A stretch of DNA of 64,000 nt from Variovorax sp. EL159 (GTDB taxonomy: Bacteria > Pseudomonadota > Gammaproteobacteria > Burkholderiales > Burkholderiaceae_C): contig NZ_FMUJ01000001.1 in the NCBI RefSeq assembly GCF_900100965.1, positions 172,272 to 236,271 on the forward strand, in the 5' to 3' direction. Below the pieces are notes generated by a model. The model had not been told where the DNA came from and searched no databases. It saw only the letters and a list, made by a program, of their open reading frames with translations. The position numbers and the translations under genes are program-made. Of the stretch, positions 1 to 8,896 are shown piece by piece. Position 1 is the first letter of the stretch; each line of letters starts with the position of its first letter.

Positions 1-165
1 TCGCATCTCCCTATCTTGCACACCGCGCCCGATCGCATTCGCTGATCAAAAAGGGCCACAGCCTCAGGCGTTAGCCAGAAGCTGAATGTCGTTGGATGGT
101 TGATGTTTTTAACCACCAACGGGGCGCCGCCTACGGCAGCGCTCGCGTTTGAGATTGATATCTAC

Positions 166-2079
166 ATGACCGACGCTTTTGAAGCGCAGGGCGAGTTCGC
201 GCCTGTGCAATCCGCTACCAACAACGAATTCACCGCCGCCGTGGACACTGTGTCCGAAGCGCCGATCCTCGAGGTGCTCGACGCAGCCGCCCCCGAGATC
301 GCTGCGGTCGAAGAAGAACCCGCTCAGCCCAACGGCTTCGTCAAGCTCGGCCTTGCGCCCGAACTGATCGCTGCCGTGGCCGACATGGGCTTCACCCAGC
401 CGACCACCGTGCAAGAGAAGGTGATCCCGATCGCCATGGGCGGTGACGCCGGCCAGGACGGCAAGGCCCGTTTTGTCGACCTGATGGTCTCCAGCCAGAC
501 CGGTTCGGGCAAGACCGCTGCCTTCCTGCTGCCCGTGCTGCACACGCTCCTGAAGCGCCAGGCCGAAGCCGACGCCGCAGCCAAGGCTGAATTCCAGCGC
601 CTGGCCGCCGAAGCCGCTGCCCGCGGCGAAGCCGCACCGAAGAAGCCGAAGCGCAAGGACCCGACCAACGCCCGTCACTTCAAGGCCGCCACCCCCGGCG
701 CCCTGATCCTGTGCCCGACGCGCGAACTCGCGCAGCAAGTCGCGCACGACGCCATCGAACTGGTCCGCCATTGCCGCGGCCTGCGCATCGCCAACGTGGT
801 GGGTGGCATGCCTTACCAACTGCAGATCGCCAAGCTGCAGAACGCCGACCTCGTGGTTGCCACGCCCGGCCGCCTGCTCGACCTGCAACGCTCGCAACAG
901 CTCAAGCTCGACCAGGTCAAGTTCCTGGTGGTCGACGAAGCCGACCGCATGCTCGACCTCGGCTTTGCCGACGATCTGGCTGAAGTCAACCAGCTCACCA
1001 TCGAGCGCCAGCAGACGATGATGTTCAGCGCCACCTTCGCGCCGCGCATCCAGCAACTGGCCCAGCGCGTCATGCGCGAGCCGCAGCGCATCACCATCGA
1101 CAGCCCGCAAGAAAAGCACGCCAACATCAAGCAATCGCTGTACTGGGCCGACAACAGCCAGCACAAGCGCAAGCTGCTCGACCACTGGCTGCGCGACACC
1201 AGCATCAACCAGGCGATCGTGTTCGCCAGCACGCAAGTCGAGTGCGACGGCCTTGCCAACGACCTGCAGCAAGAAGGCTTCAGCGCTGTGGCGCTGCACG
1301 GCGCCCTGAGCCAGGGCCTGCGCAACCGCCGCCTGATGGCGCTGCGCCAAGGCCAGGTGCAGATCCTGGTGGCGACCGACGTTGCCGCCCGCGGCATCGA
1401 CGTGCCGACCATCACCCACGTCTTCAACTTCGGCCTGCCGATGAAGGCCGAGGACTACACCCACCGCATCGGCCGCACCGGCCGTGCAGGCCGCGACGGC
1501 CTGGCCATCACCTTTGCCGAGTTCCGCGATCGCCGCAAGATCATGGACATCGAGCACTACAGCCGCCAGCAGTTCAAGGCTGAAGTGGTTGCCGGCCTGG
1601 AGCCGCAACAGCGCATGCCGCAATCGCGTCCCCCGATGGGCGAGTACCGCGGTGGCGGTCGTGACAACCAGTCGCGCGACCGCAAGTTCGGTGGTGGCGG
1701 CCATCGTGGTGGCAATGCCGGCGGCTTCGGCGGCGGCAACAGCGGCTACGCAGGTGCCAGCGGCTTCAATGACCGTGGCTCGCGTGGCCCCGGTGCACCG
1801 GCCGGCCCGCGTGGCTTCGGTGGCGGTCACGGCCATGGCGGCGGTCACAACGCCGGCTTCGGCGGTGGTCGCGACGAAGGCGGCGGCGGTTACGGCCGCA
1901 AGCCGGGCTGGGGTGACAACGCCCCGCGCAGCGGCGGTCGCGGCGACTTCGCTCCCCGCGAAGGTTTCGCACCGCGTGAAGGCTTCGCGCCCCGCGGCAA
2001 TGGCGCAGGCCATGGCGGCCCGGGCAAGGTGTTCGTGCCCCGCGACGCGCAAAAGCGCGCGTTCAAGCCGAGCCGCTGA
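166..2079 (+). CDS. DEAD-box ATP-dependent RNA helicase, RhlE-like
   Basis: A cytosolic RNA helicase that unwinds short duplexes using ATP, probably in ribosome assembly or mRNA turnover. The helicase motifs are visible in order: Walker A SQTGSGKT near residue 110, PTREL, the DEAD box near 257, SAT near 287 and HRIGRTGRAGR near 433. An Ala/Lys-rich insert lies between motifs I and Ia (about residues 128-175). After residue 480 comes a long Gly/Arg/Asn tail of RNA-binding type, ending in a threefold GFAPRE-like repeat near residues 600-610. The ATG at 166 is preferred over upstream in-frame ATGs because the protein then begins with an acidic N-terminus. It is a single gene followed by an intrinsic terminator. 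The family is certain; the paralog (RhlE versus another) is not. Confidence 0.93.
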   Translation: MTDAFEAQGEFAPVQSATNNEFTAAVDTVSEAPILEVLDAAAPEIAAVEEEPAQPNGFVKLGLAPELIAAVADMGFTQPTTVQEKVIPIAMGGDAGQDGKARFVDLMVSSQTGSGKTAAFLLPVLHTLLKRQAEADAAAKAEFQRLAAEAAARGEAAPKKPKRKDPTNARHFKAATPGALILCPTRELAQQVAHDAIELVRHCRGLRIANVVGGMPYQLQIAKLQNADLVVATPGRLLDLQRSQQLKLDQVKFLVVDEADRMLDLGFADDLAEVNQLTIERQQTMMFSATFAPRIQQLAQRVMREPQRITIDSPQEKHANIKQSLYWADNSQHKRKLLDHWLRDTSINQAIVFASTQVECDGLANDLQQEGFSAVALHGALSQGLRNRRLMALRQGQVQILVATDVAARGIDVPTITHVFNFGLPMKAEDYTHRIGRTGRAGRDGLAITFAEFRDRRKIMDIEHYSRQQFKAEVVAGLEPQQRMPQSRPPMGEYRGGGRDNQSRDRKFGGGGHRGGNAGGFGGGNSGYAGASGFNDRGSRGPGAPAGPRGFGGGHGHGGGHNAGFGGGRDEGGGGYGRKPGWGDNAPRSGGRGDFAPREGFAPREGFAPRGNGAGHGGPGKVFVPRDAQKRAFKPSR

Positions 2080-2118
2080 TCCTTCCTCCAGAGCGGCCTG
2101 ACAGCCGCTTCGCTCCCC

Positions 2119-2155
2119 AAAAAAGCCCGCGCTTCTCACGAACGCGGGCTTTTTC
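2119..2155 (+). terminator. Rho-independent terminator after the DEAD-box helicase
   Basis: A 12-bp stem (arms 2120-2131 and 2143-2154, AAAAAGCCCGCG with CGCGGGCTTTTT) with an 11-nt loop, starting 40 bases after the stop codon and ending in a T-run on the plus strand. Confidence 0.88.
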
Positions 2156-2194
2156 GTTTCGGGTTTCCGAGCATCGGGTCGTCGAGAAATTTGA

Positions 2195-2223
2195 TTGACA
2201 CCTTAATCGATGAAAAGTAATGT
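2195..2223 (+). promoter_or_regulatory. Candidate sigma-70 promoter of the opine-dehydrogenase-like operon
   Basis: A perfect -35 box TTGACA (2195-2200) lies 17 bases before a weaker -10 box TAATGT (2218-2223), in an AT-rich island between the helicase terminator and the ATG at 2296. The position fits the start of the four-gene operon. Confidence 0.5.
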
Positions 2224-2295
2224 AATGGCGCATTGCTTTCCCGGGCCCGCCCTGCGGCTGCCGGTTCATCGACACCTGCTTTTCAACTTTCGAAC

Positions 2296-3369
2296 ATGAA
2301 ACTTGCGATTCTTGGGGGTGGTCATGGCGCCTACGCGGCCGCCGCCGACCTGTCCGAAGCCGGCCACGAGGTGCGCCTGTGGCGCCGCGACGCGAAGGCA
2401 CTCGAGCCGGTCCTGCGAACGGGGGCCATCATGCTGAAGGACGCCGACGGTGCGCGCGAAGTGCCGCTCGCACTCGCCACCGCAGACATCGCCGCAGCCC
2501 TGAAAGGGGCCGAGTTGATCGTCATTCCCACGCCCGCCATCGCCCAGCAGGACATCGCGCTTGCGATGGCTCCGCACCTGGTCGACGGCCAGGTCGTGTT
2601 TTTGCCGCCGGGCACCTTCGGCAGCTACGTGATGGCAAGGGCCGTCAAACAGGCGGGCAGCCGCGCCGACGTGGCCTGGGCCGAAACGGGCACCTTGCCG
2701 TATCTGGCGCGCAAGCACGGGGAGCGCGAAGTCAACGTCACGATCCGCGCCATCCGCCTGCCGACCGGCGTCTACCCGGCGCGCAAAGAAGCCGAGGCCA
2801 TCGCGGTGATCCGCAAGGCCTACCCGGCCGTCCACGGCTGCGGCGACGCGCTGTCGGGCGCGCTGATGAATGCCGGCCCCGTCATCCATCCGCCGCTGAT
2901 GGTGATGAACGCCGCGCCGCTGCAGCACTTCGAGCGCTGGGACATCCACAACGAAGGCACGCAGCGCGCCGTGCGCGACGTGACCGACCGGCTCGACCAG
3001 GAGCGCATCGCCGTGCGCGAAGCCTTCGGCCAGGGCGCGCCGCACTATCCGCTGGCCGACCACTACGACAACGACCGCTGGATGTACGGCGATGCCCACA
3101 AGCAGCTCGTCAAGTCGGGCGACTGGCGAGAGAACATCGACCTGCACACGCACCGCTACATCACGGAAGACACCGAACTCGGCCTCGCCTTCCTGGCCTC
3201 GGCCGCGCGCCATGCCGGCGTGGACGCGCCCATCGCGCACGGCCTGCTGGCCATCGTCGGCGGCTTCCTTGGCCGCGACCTGCGTCAAGGCCCGCGCACT
3301 TTCGAGAGCCTCGGCCTTGCCGACCTGAGCGCGGCGCAGCTCAGGCAAAGGCTGCACGATGGCGAATGA
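2296..3369 (+). CDS. NAD/NADP octopine/nopaline dehydrogenase family protein
   Basis: This 357-residue protein belongs to the opine dehydrogenase family, which reductively condenses an amino acid with a 2-oxo acid or runs the reverse reaction. The N-terminal Rossmann motif ILGGGHGA begins at residue 4. The C-terminal all-helical substrate domain contains the His/Asp-rich segments typical of the family (NEGTQRAVRDVTDRLDQER and DHYDNDRWMYG). The ATG at 2296 is chosen because the Rossmann strand starts immediately. The end overlaps the next gene by 11 bases, so the two are translationally coupled. The substrate cannot be read from the sequence. Linkage to a beta-hydroxyacyl-CoA dehydrogenase, a hydrolase and a quinone reductase argues for catabolism rather than opine synthesis. 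Confidence 0.82.
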   Translation: MKLAILGGGHGAYAAAADLSEAGHEVRLWRRDAKALEPVLRTGAIMLKDADGAREVPLALATADIAAALKGAELIVIPTPAIAQQDIALAMAPHLVDGQVVFLPPGTFGSYVMARAVKQAGSRADVAWAETGTLPYLARKHGEREVNVTIRAIRLPTGVYPARKEAEAIAVIRKAYPAVHGCGDALSGALMNAGPVIHPPLMVMNAAPLQHFERWDIHNEGTQRAVRDVTDRLDQERIAVREAFGQGAPHYPLADHYDNDRWMYGDAHKQLVKSGDWRENIDLHTHRYITEDTELGLAFLASAARHAGVDAPIAHGLLAIVGGFLGRDLRQGPRTFESLGLADLSAAQLRQRLHDGE

Positions 3370-4363
3370 CGCCGCGTTGCCCCGCTTCGCGGCCGTCGGT
3401 GCGGGCCGCATGGGGCGCGGCATCGCGATCGCATTCGCCTATGCCGGCCACCGCATTTCGCTGATCGACCTGCGCCAGCGCAGCGACGATGCCTGGCAGC
3501 GATTGCGCGACGAAGCCAAGGCCGAGATCGAGGCCAGCCTTGCAGGCCTGGCGCAGCTCGGCGTGCTCGATGCGAAGCAGATCCAGTCGATTGCCGCCCG
3601 CGTGGATTTTGTGAATGCCGCCGCGGCACCGCAAGCGTTGGCCGCCGCCGAGCTGGTGTTCGAAGGCGTGCCCGAAACGATGGAGGCCAAGCGCGAAGCC
3701 TTCGAGCAGCTCAACCGCCATTGCCGCGACGACGCGATCCTGACCTCGACCACCAGCAGCATCCTCGTCACGCAGCTCGCGGCGCTGGTGCGTTTGCCGG
3801 CGCGCTTCCTGAACATGCACTGGCTCAACCCGGCGTATGTGATCCCGGTGGTGGAACTGAGCTGTCATCCGGGCACCGACGCCGCCGTGCTCGCACGCAC
3901 CAAGGCACTGATGGAGGCGATCGGCAAGCTGCCCGTGGTGTGTGGCGCGTCGCCGGGCTACATCGTGCCGCGCCTGCAGGCGCTGGTCATGAACGAGGCG
4001 GCCCGCATGATCGAAGACGGTGCTGCCACAGCCGAAGAAATCGACAAGGCCACGCGGTATGGCCTCGGCCTTCGGTTCGCAGCGCTCGGCGTGGTCGAGT
4101 TCATCGACTTCGGCGGCTGCGACATCCTGCATCACGCAAGCCGCGAAATGTCGGCCTCGCTCGACCCTGGCCGCTACACCGCGCCGGCCATCGTCGGCCG
4201 CATGGTCGAGGAGGGCCGGCTCGGCCTGAAGACCGGCAGCGGCTTCTACGACTACGAGGGCCGCGACATCGCCGCCTATCGCCGCGACGTGCTCTCGCGC
4301 ACGCTCGGCGAACTGCGGCACGCAGGCCTCTGGCGCGCGCCGGCCGACGAGACCCTGCCATGA
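3359..4363 (+). CDS. 3-hydroxyacyl-CoA dehydrogenase family protein
   Basis: A 334-residue NAD-dependent dehydrogenase of the short, single-function HCDH type. It has an N-terminal NAD site (VGAGRMGRGIAIAFAYAGH, about residues 12-30) and the ETMEAKREAF and STTSSI segments. The catalytic-His region is FLNMHWLNPAYVIPVVEL near residue 155, and a C-terminal helical dimerisation domain ends in GLKTGSGFYDY. It overlaps both neighbours (11 bases upstream, ATGA downstream). The family oxidises 3-hydroxyacyl-CoA or related hydroxy acids such as 3-hydroxybutyrate or gulonate. The exact substrate here is unknown. Confidence 0.85.
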   Translation: MANDAALPRFAAVGAGRMGRGIAIAFAYAGHRISLIDLRQRSDDAWQRLRDEAKAEIEASLAGLAQLGVLDAKQIQSIAARVDFVNAAAAPQALAAAELVFEGVPETMEAKREAFEQLNRHCRDDAILTSTTSSILVTQLAALVRLPARFLNMHWLNPAYVIPVVELSCHPGTDAAVLARTKALMEAIGKLPVVCGASPGYIVPRLQALVMNEAARMIEDGAATAEEIDKATRYGLGLRFAALGVVEFIDFGGCDILHHASREMSASLDPGRYTAPAIVGRMVEEGRLGLKTGSGFYDYEGRDIAAYRRDVLSRTLGELRHAGLWRAPADETLP

Positions 4364-5163
4364 CGATTCTTCGCCGCGCCTTCGCCGACCTGTCGGTGGG
4401 GCAGGTGCACTACGCGGCATGCGGCGATCCGCAGGCGCCCGCGGTGCTGCTGCTGCACCAGTCGCCGCGCAGCTGGGCCGAGTACCGCGACGTGCTGCCG
4501 TTGATCGGCGCGCGCTGCTATGCCATCGCCATGGACACCGCAGGCTTCGGCGACTCCGCCGACGGTGGTGTGCCGGCGAGCATCGCGCAGTGGGCACGCG
4601 TGGCGTGCGAGCTGCTCGATGCATTGCACATCGGGCGCGCCGATGTCGTCGGGCATCACACCGGAGGCGTCATCGCGCTCGAATTGGCTGCAGCATTTCC
4701 GGAGCGTGTGCGCAGCCTGGTGCTGTCGTCCACGCCGTACACAGACGAGGCCTTTCGCCGTGCGCGCGCGCAAAGACCACCGATCGATGAAGTCGCTCCG
4801 AGCGAAGACGGCAGCCATCTCGCGGCGCTGTGGCAGCGGCGCCAGGGCTTCTATCCGCCGGGGCGCCCCGATCTGCTCGAAGCCTTCGTGCGCGATGCGT
4901 TGAAGGTGGGGCACCGCGTCGAGGAAGGGCACCGCGCGGTTGCGTCGTACCGCATGGAAGACCGCATCGGCCGCGTGACGCAGGCCGCGCTCATCATCCG
5001 CGCGACCAACGACCCGTTTGCCGCCCCGCATGCCCAGGAGCTGCAGCACCATCTGCCTCAGGCGCGCATCGTCGATATCGAAGGCGGCATGGTGCCGCTG
5101 CCCGACCAGATGCCCGAGGCCTTTGCGCGCGCGGTGCTCGACTTTCTCTCGACGCGGCCATGA
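4360..5163 (+). CDS. Alpha/beta-fold hydrolase with His in the nucleophile elbow
   Basis: This 267-residue alpha/beta-fold protein has the oxyanion-side segment LLLHQSPRSW near residue 28 and the MDTAGFGDS turn. The nucleophile elbow reads G98-H-H100-T-G102 where the canonical motif is GxSxG, so His occupies the nucleophile position (codon at 4657). A C-terminal segment QMPEAFARAVLDFL closes the fold. Start and stop overlap both neighbours by ATGA, so it is a true operon member. A subgroup of hydrolase homologues carries a GxHTG elbow, so the change is probably inherited rather than a sequencing error. The activity may not be a classical serine-hydrolase reaction. Confidence 0.8.
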   Translation: MTILRRAFADLSVGQVHYAACGDPQAPAVLLLHQSPRSWAEYRDVLPLIGARCYAIAMDTAGFGDSADGGVPASIAQWARVACELLDALHIGRADVVGHHTGGVIALELAAAFPERVRSLVLSSTPYTDEAFRRARAQRPPIDEVAPSEDGSHLAALWQRRQGFYPPGRPDLLEAFVRDALKVGHRVEEGHRAVASYRMEDRIGRVTQAALIIRATNDPFAAPHAQELQHHLPQARIVDIEGGMVPLPDQMPEAFARAVLDFLSTRP

Positions 5164-6038
5164 AGGCCGTTCGCATCCATGGCTTCGATGCCGTGCCGGT
5201 GCTCGAAGAAGTGGCCGACCCGGTGCCACGCCCCGGCCGCACCATCGTGCGAATGCAGGCCGCCACAGTCGGCCATATCGATCGCACCGTGTGGCGCGGC
5301 AGTTTTCTCCGGCATCCGCCGTTGCCGTACACGCCGGGCGTGGAGGCCGCCGGCATCGTCGTCGCGAGCGGCTGCTATGCCGCGGGGCAGCGCGTGTGGT
5401 TGCGTGGCAGCGGGCTCGGCACGTTGTTCGACGGCACCTGGTGCGAACTGATCGACGCGCCCGACGAGGCGCTCGGTGCCTTGCCCGATGCACTGCCGAT
5501 GACGCTCGGCGCCGCATTCTTCTCGCCCTGCACATCGGCCTGGGTGGCGTTGCATGAAGTCGCGAAGCTCAATGCCGGCGAGCATCTTCTGGTGACAGGC
5601 GCAAGCGGCGCCGTGGGCTCGCTCGTCATTCAATTGGCGCGCGAGGCCGGATGCACCGTGACACCCGTCGACCCGCGTGCCGATCCTCCGCCAGTCGCCA
5701 GCGCAGACCTGCTGATCGACACCGTCGGCGGAAGCGTTCTATCGGCAGTCTTGCCTTCTGTTCGTCCGGGTGGGCGCGCCGTGCTGGTCGGCTACACCGC
5801 CGGCCCGTCGCTGCAATTGGACATCGCCCATTTCCTGCAGCGCGACGTGGCGCTGCTGCCGCTCAACATGTTCAGGCGAGAAGCCGCGGGCCGTGCCGCG
5901 GTGCCCAGGTTGCTCGCACGGTTGGCCGATGGTCGCCTGCACCTCGACGTGCAGAGCTTCGCGCTGGCCGATGCGGCCCTTGCGCTCGACTGGATCGCGC
6001 AGCGCGGCCATCGCGGCCGCGCGGTGCTCGTGCCCTAG
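5160..6038 (+). CDS. Zinc-independent alcohol dehydrogenase / quinone oxidoreductase family protein
   Basis: A 292-residue medium-chain reductase/dehydrogenase of the quinone-reductase type. It has a GroES-like N-terminal domain (residues 1-120) and an NAD(P) site LLVTGASGAVGSLVIQLA near residue 145. The structural zinc Cys quartet is absent, as in NADPH:quinone reductases. It is slightly short for the family (usually about 320-340). It is the last gene of the four-gene operon and overlaps the hydrolase by ATGA. It ends 30 bases before the convergent MarR gene. The substrate is probably an enone or quinone generated by the neighbouring enzymes, but this is inference. Confidence 0.8.
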   Translation: MKAVRIHGFDAVPVLEEVADPVPRPGRTIVRMQAATVGHIDRTVWRGSFLRHPPLPYTPGVEAAGIVVASGCYAAGQRVWLRGSGLGTLFDGTWCELIDAPDEALGALPDALPMTLGAAFFSPCTSAWVALHEVAKLNAGEHLLVTGASGAVGSLVIQLAREAGCTVTPVDPRADPPPVASADLLIDTVGGSVLSAVLPSVRPGGRAVLVGYTAGPSLQLDIAHFLQRDVALLPLNMFRREAAGRAAVPRLLARLADGRLHLDVQSFALADAALALDWIAQRGHRGRAVLVP

Positions 6039-6068
6039 CGGAGAGGGCGCGGCAAGGGGCGAGGGCGC

Positions 6069-6545
6069 TCAGTCTTCTTCGGGTGCCTCGACCGGCACAT
6101 GCACGTGCAGGTCGATCATCTGCCGCAGCGTCTGCTTCAGCTCTTCGGCGCGTCGCAATCCGAAGGGCTCCAGCACGCGGCGTTCGTGGTCCCGCGCCAG
6201 TTCCATCAGGTGCTCGACAGCCTTCAGGCCCTTGCGCGTGATGCGCACCAGCGTGATGCGGCGATCACTTTCGTGGGGCAGGCGCTCGACCTGCCCGCGC
6301 GATTCCATGCGGTCCAGCAGCCGCGTCACCGTCGGTTGCTTGGTCACCGTCACCTGGGCGAGCTGGCCGATGCTGATGGCATCGCTGCCCGCCAGGGAGG
6401 CCATCACGCGCCACTCCGACACAGAAAAGCCCTGCTGCCGCGCGACCTCGTGGAACTCCGAGGAAATCAGCTGGCTGGCCTGCGCCAGCAGCGCCGGCAG
6501 GTAGTCATCGACAAAGCGATGCGATGCAACGGGTTGTTCATCCAT
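6069..6545 (-). CDS. MarR family transcriptional regulator (likely IadR-type auxin-catabolism regulator)
   Basis: This 158-residue winged-helix regulator has the MarR recognition region (ISIGQLAQVTVTKQPTVTR, about residues 56-74) and the wing segment HESDRRITLVRITRKG near 90-105. It is transcribed divergently from the oxidoreductase/dioxygenase operon starting at 6704. A near-perfect 20-bp palindrome lies between the two genes, as expected for an autoregulated, ligand-relieved repressor. Published Variovorax iad loci are controlled by a MarR protein (IadR) that responds to indole-3-acetate. The position fits that role, but a second MarR gene at 33573 is an alternative candidate, so no symbol is assigned. 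Confidence 0.9.
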   Translation of the reverse strand: MDEQPVASHRFVDDYLPALLAQASQLISSEFHEVARQQGFSVSEWRVMASLAGSDAISIGQLAQVTVTKQPTVTRLLDRMESRGQVERLPHESDRRITLVRITRKGLKAVEHLMELARDHERRVLEPFGLRRAEELKQTLRQMIDLHVHVPVEAPEED

Positions 6546-6611
6546 GAAGGCACCTCATAGGCAGACAGCCCACACCGGCTGCGGGCACGCTGTTTGCATG
6601 TCTAGGGTAAT

Positions 6612-6646
6612 TCATGATTGTGGATACATTCATTTGTCAACATTAT
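6612..6646. promoter_or_regulatory. Candidate MarR operator with overlapping divergent promoters
   Basis: Positions 6614-6633 form a palindrome, ATGATTGT-GGAT-ACATTCAT, whose 8-base arms match at 7 of 8 positions. On the plus strand a weak promoter (TTGTGG 6618-6623, 17-base spacer, CATTAT 6641-6646) overlaps it. On the minus strand a perfect TTGACA (6640-6635) faces the marR gene with its downstream promoter part inside the palindrome. A MarR dimer bound here would block both directions. Confidence 0.6.
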
Positions 6647-6703
6647 AGAAAGCATGATGTGGCAGATGAGCGCATCGTCCCACGATAGAGAACAAGGACC
6701 CAC

Positions 6704-8896
6704 ATGGCTGAGCGTTCGTTCGTCGAAGAAGTCAAGAAACTGCGGCTTTCTGGTGGAGATGTCTTCCGCGGGGAAGGCATTCTGGCGGTGACCAAGGCCT
6801 TGCTCGAATCGGGTGTTTCCTATGTCGCCGGCTACCAGGGCGCGCCCATCTCGCATCTGATGGACGTGCTGGCCGATGCGCAGGACATCCTGTCCGAGCA
6901 GGGCATCCGCTTCGAGAACAGCGCCAGCGAGGCCACGGCCGCCGCCACGCTGGCCGCCTCCGTCAACTACCCGCTGCGCGGTGCCGTCACCTTCAAGGCC
7001 ACGGTGGGCACCAACGTGGCTTCCGACGCGCTGGCCAACCTGGCATCGGGTGGCGTGACCGGTGGCGCGCTGATCATCGTGGGCGAAGACTACGGCGAGG
7101 GTTCGTCGATCATGCAGGAGCGCAGCCATGCGTTCGCCATGAAGTCGCAGATCTGGCTGCTCGATCCGCGCCCGAACCTGCCGAGCATCGTCGACGCGGT
7201 CAAGCAGGGCTTCGATCTTTCCGAGGCCAGCAACACGCCCGTGATGCTCCAGTTGCGCATCCGTGCCTGCCACGTGCACGGCCACTTCATCGCTGGTGAC
7301 AACAAGCGCGCGAAGTTCACGCTGCAGGAAGCGATGGAGAACCCGCAGCGCGATGTCAGCCGCATCGTGCTGCCGCCCGCCAGCTTCGTGCACGAGCAAG
7401 AGAAGGTGAAAGACCGCTGGCCCGCCGCCGTGCGCTTCATCGAGGAACGCAAGCTCAACGAGTTCTTTTCCGAAGACGCCGACGACATCGGCATCATCGT
7501 GCAGGGCGGCAGCTACAACACCATGCTGCGCGCGCTCGAACGCCTCGGCCTGGCCGACGTCTACGGCAACACCCAGGTGCCGCTCTATGTGATGAACGTG
7601 GCCTACCCCGTCATCGAGAGCGAGGTGCTGCGCTTCTGCGAAGGCAAGCGCGCGGTGATGATCGTGGAAGAGGGCCAGCCCAACTTCGTCGAGCAGAACC
7701 TTGCGACCATCCTGCGGCAGGCCGGCTCGACCACCGCGCTGCACGGCAAGGACATGCTGCCTGTGGCCGGCGAGTACACCTCGTCCGAACTGCTCAAGGG
7801 CGCGCGCAGCTTCTGCGAACGCTACGGCCGCCTCGCACCGCTGCCCGTTCCCGCACCGGTGCGCAAGGTGATCCCGCTCAAGGAAGTGGCCGCCATCGGC
7901 ATCGATGCGGCACCCGAACCCGCGCTGCCATCCACTTCGCTGGGTGAGGTCGTGCATGCCCGCCCACCGGGCTTCTGCACCGGCTGCCCCGAGCGCCCGA
8001 TCTTCAGCGCGATGAAGCTGGTCGAACGCGAACTCGGCCCGCATCACGTGAGCGCCGACATCGGCTGCCACCTGTTCTCGATCCTGCCGCCCTTCAACAT
8101 CGGCAACACCACCATGGGCTATGGCCTGGGCGGGGCGGGCGCGTCGGCGCTCAATGTGCCGGCCGGCAAGCGCGCGATATCGATGATGGGCGACGGCGGC
8201 TTCTGGCACAACGGCCTGACCAGCGGCGTGGCGAACGCGGTCTTCAACAAGAGCGACAACCTCACCATCGTCGTCGACAACAACTACACCTCGGCGACCG
8301 GCGGGCAAGACATCCTCTCGTCGCACGCCGCGAACAAGACGCGCAGCACCGGCCATGCCATCGAGCGTGCCGTGCGCGGCGTGGGCGTGGAATGGGTCCG
8401 CACGCTGCGTCGGACCTACGACGTCGCCGGCATGCGCGACGCGCTCAAGGAAGCGCTGACCACCAGGACCCAGGGCCCCAAGGTCCTGATCGCGCAGTCG
8501 GAGTGCATGCTCAACAAGCAGCGGCGCGAGAAGCCGCTGGTGCGCAAGGCCATCTCAGACGGCAAGCGCATGGTGCGCGAGAAATTCGGCGTCGACTCCG
8601 ACACCTGCACCGGCGACCACTCCTGCATCCGCCTGTCGGGCTGCCCGTCGCTGTCGATCAAGCCCAACCCCGATCCGCTGCGCACCGACCCGGTTGCGAC
8701 CGTGCTCGACAGCTGCGTGGGCTGCGGCGTGTGCGGCGAGGTCTCGCATGCCGCAGTGCTGTGCCCTTCGTTCTACAAGGCGCAGATCGTGAGCAACCCC
8801 AGCCGTTGGGACACGCTGCGCGAGCGCGTGCGCGCAGCGGTGATCGGCTGGCTGCAGCGTGGCGAAGCCCGCCGCCGCGAAGCCTATGCCTTCTGA
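6704..8896 (+). CDS. Indolepyruvate ferredoxin oxidoreductase alpha-like subunit
   Basis: A 730-residue TPP-dependent 2-oxoacid:acceptor oxidoreductase subunit of the IorA type. The pyrimidine-binding half starts with GYQGAPISHLMDVL near residue 46. The TPP-pyrophosphate region GDGGFWHNG followed by VVDNN lies near residues 495-525. Cys-rich C-terminal segments (CTGDHSCIRLSGC and SCVGCGVCGEV) supply [4Fe-4S] ligands. It is the first gene downstream of the MarR operator and by position would be iadA. Family members decarboxylate aryl-2-oxoacids to acyl-CoA. In an indoleacetate pathway, isatinate (2-aminophenylglyoxylate) is a plausible substrate, because phenylglyoxylate oxidoreductases are related. 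The substrate is inferred. Confidence 0.88.
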   Translation: MAERSFVEEVKKLRLSGGDVFRGEGILAVTKALLESGVSYVAGYQGAPISHLMDVLADAQDILSEQGIRFENSASEATAAATLAASVNYPLRGAVTFKATVGTNVASDALANLASGGVTGGALIIVGEDYGEGSSIMQERSHAFAMKSQIWLLDPRPNLPSIVDAVKQGFDLSEASNTPVMLQLRIRACHVHGHFIAGDNKRAKFTLQEAMENPQRDVSRIVLPPASFVHEQEKVKDRWPAAVRFIEERKLNEFFSEDADDIGIIVQGGSYNTMLRALERLGLADVYGNTQVPLYVMNVAYPVIESEVLRFCEGKRAVMIVEEGQPNFVEQNLATILRQAGSTTALHGKDMLPVAGEYTSSELLKGARSFCERYGRLAPLPVPAPVRKVIPLKEVAAIGIDAAPEPALPSTSLGEVVHARPPGFCTGCPERPIFSAMKLVERELGPHHVSADIGCHLFSILPPFNIGNTTMGYGLGGAGASALNVPAGKRAISMMGDGGFWHNGLTSGVANAVFNKSDNLTIVVDNNYTSATGGQDILSSHAANKTRSTGHAIERAVRGVGVEWVRTLRRTYDVAGMRDALKEALTTRTQGPKVLIAQSECMLNKQRREKPLVRKAISDGKRMVREKFGVDSDTCTGDHSCIRLSGCPSLSIKPNPDPLRTDPVATVLDSCVGCGVCGEVSHAAVLCPSFYKAQIVSNPSRWDTLRERVRAAVIGWLQRGEARRREAYAF

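Noticed and set aside
1935..1997. Tandem GFAPRE-type repeat in the helicase tail
   Set aside because: Short Gly/Arg repeats are usual in RhlE-like tails; not unusual enough for a finding.
109..2139. Open frame of 676 codons antisense to the DEAD-box gene
   Set aside because: It mirrors the codon-position GC bias of the helicase, has no domain, and lies wholly opposite a conserved gene.
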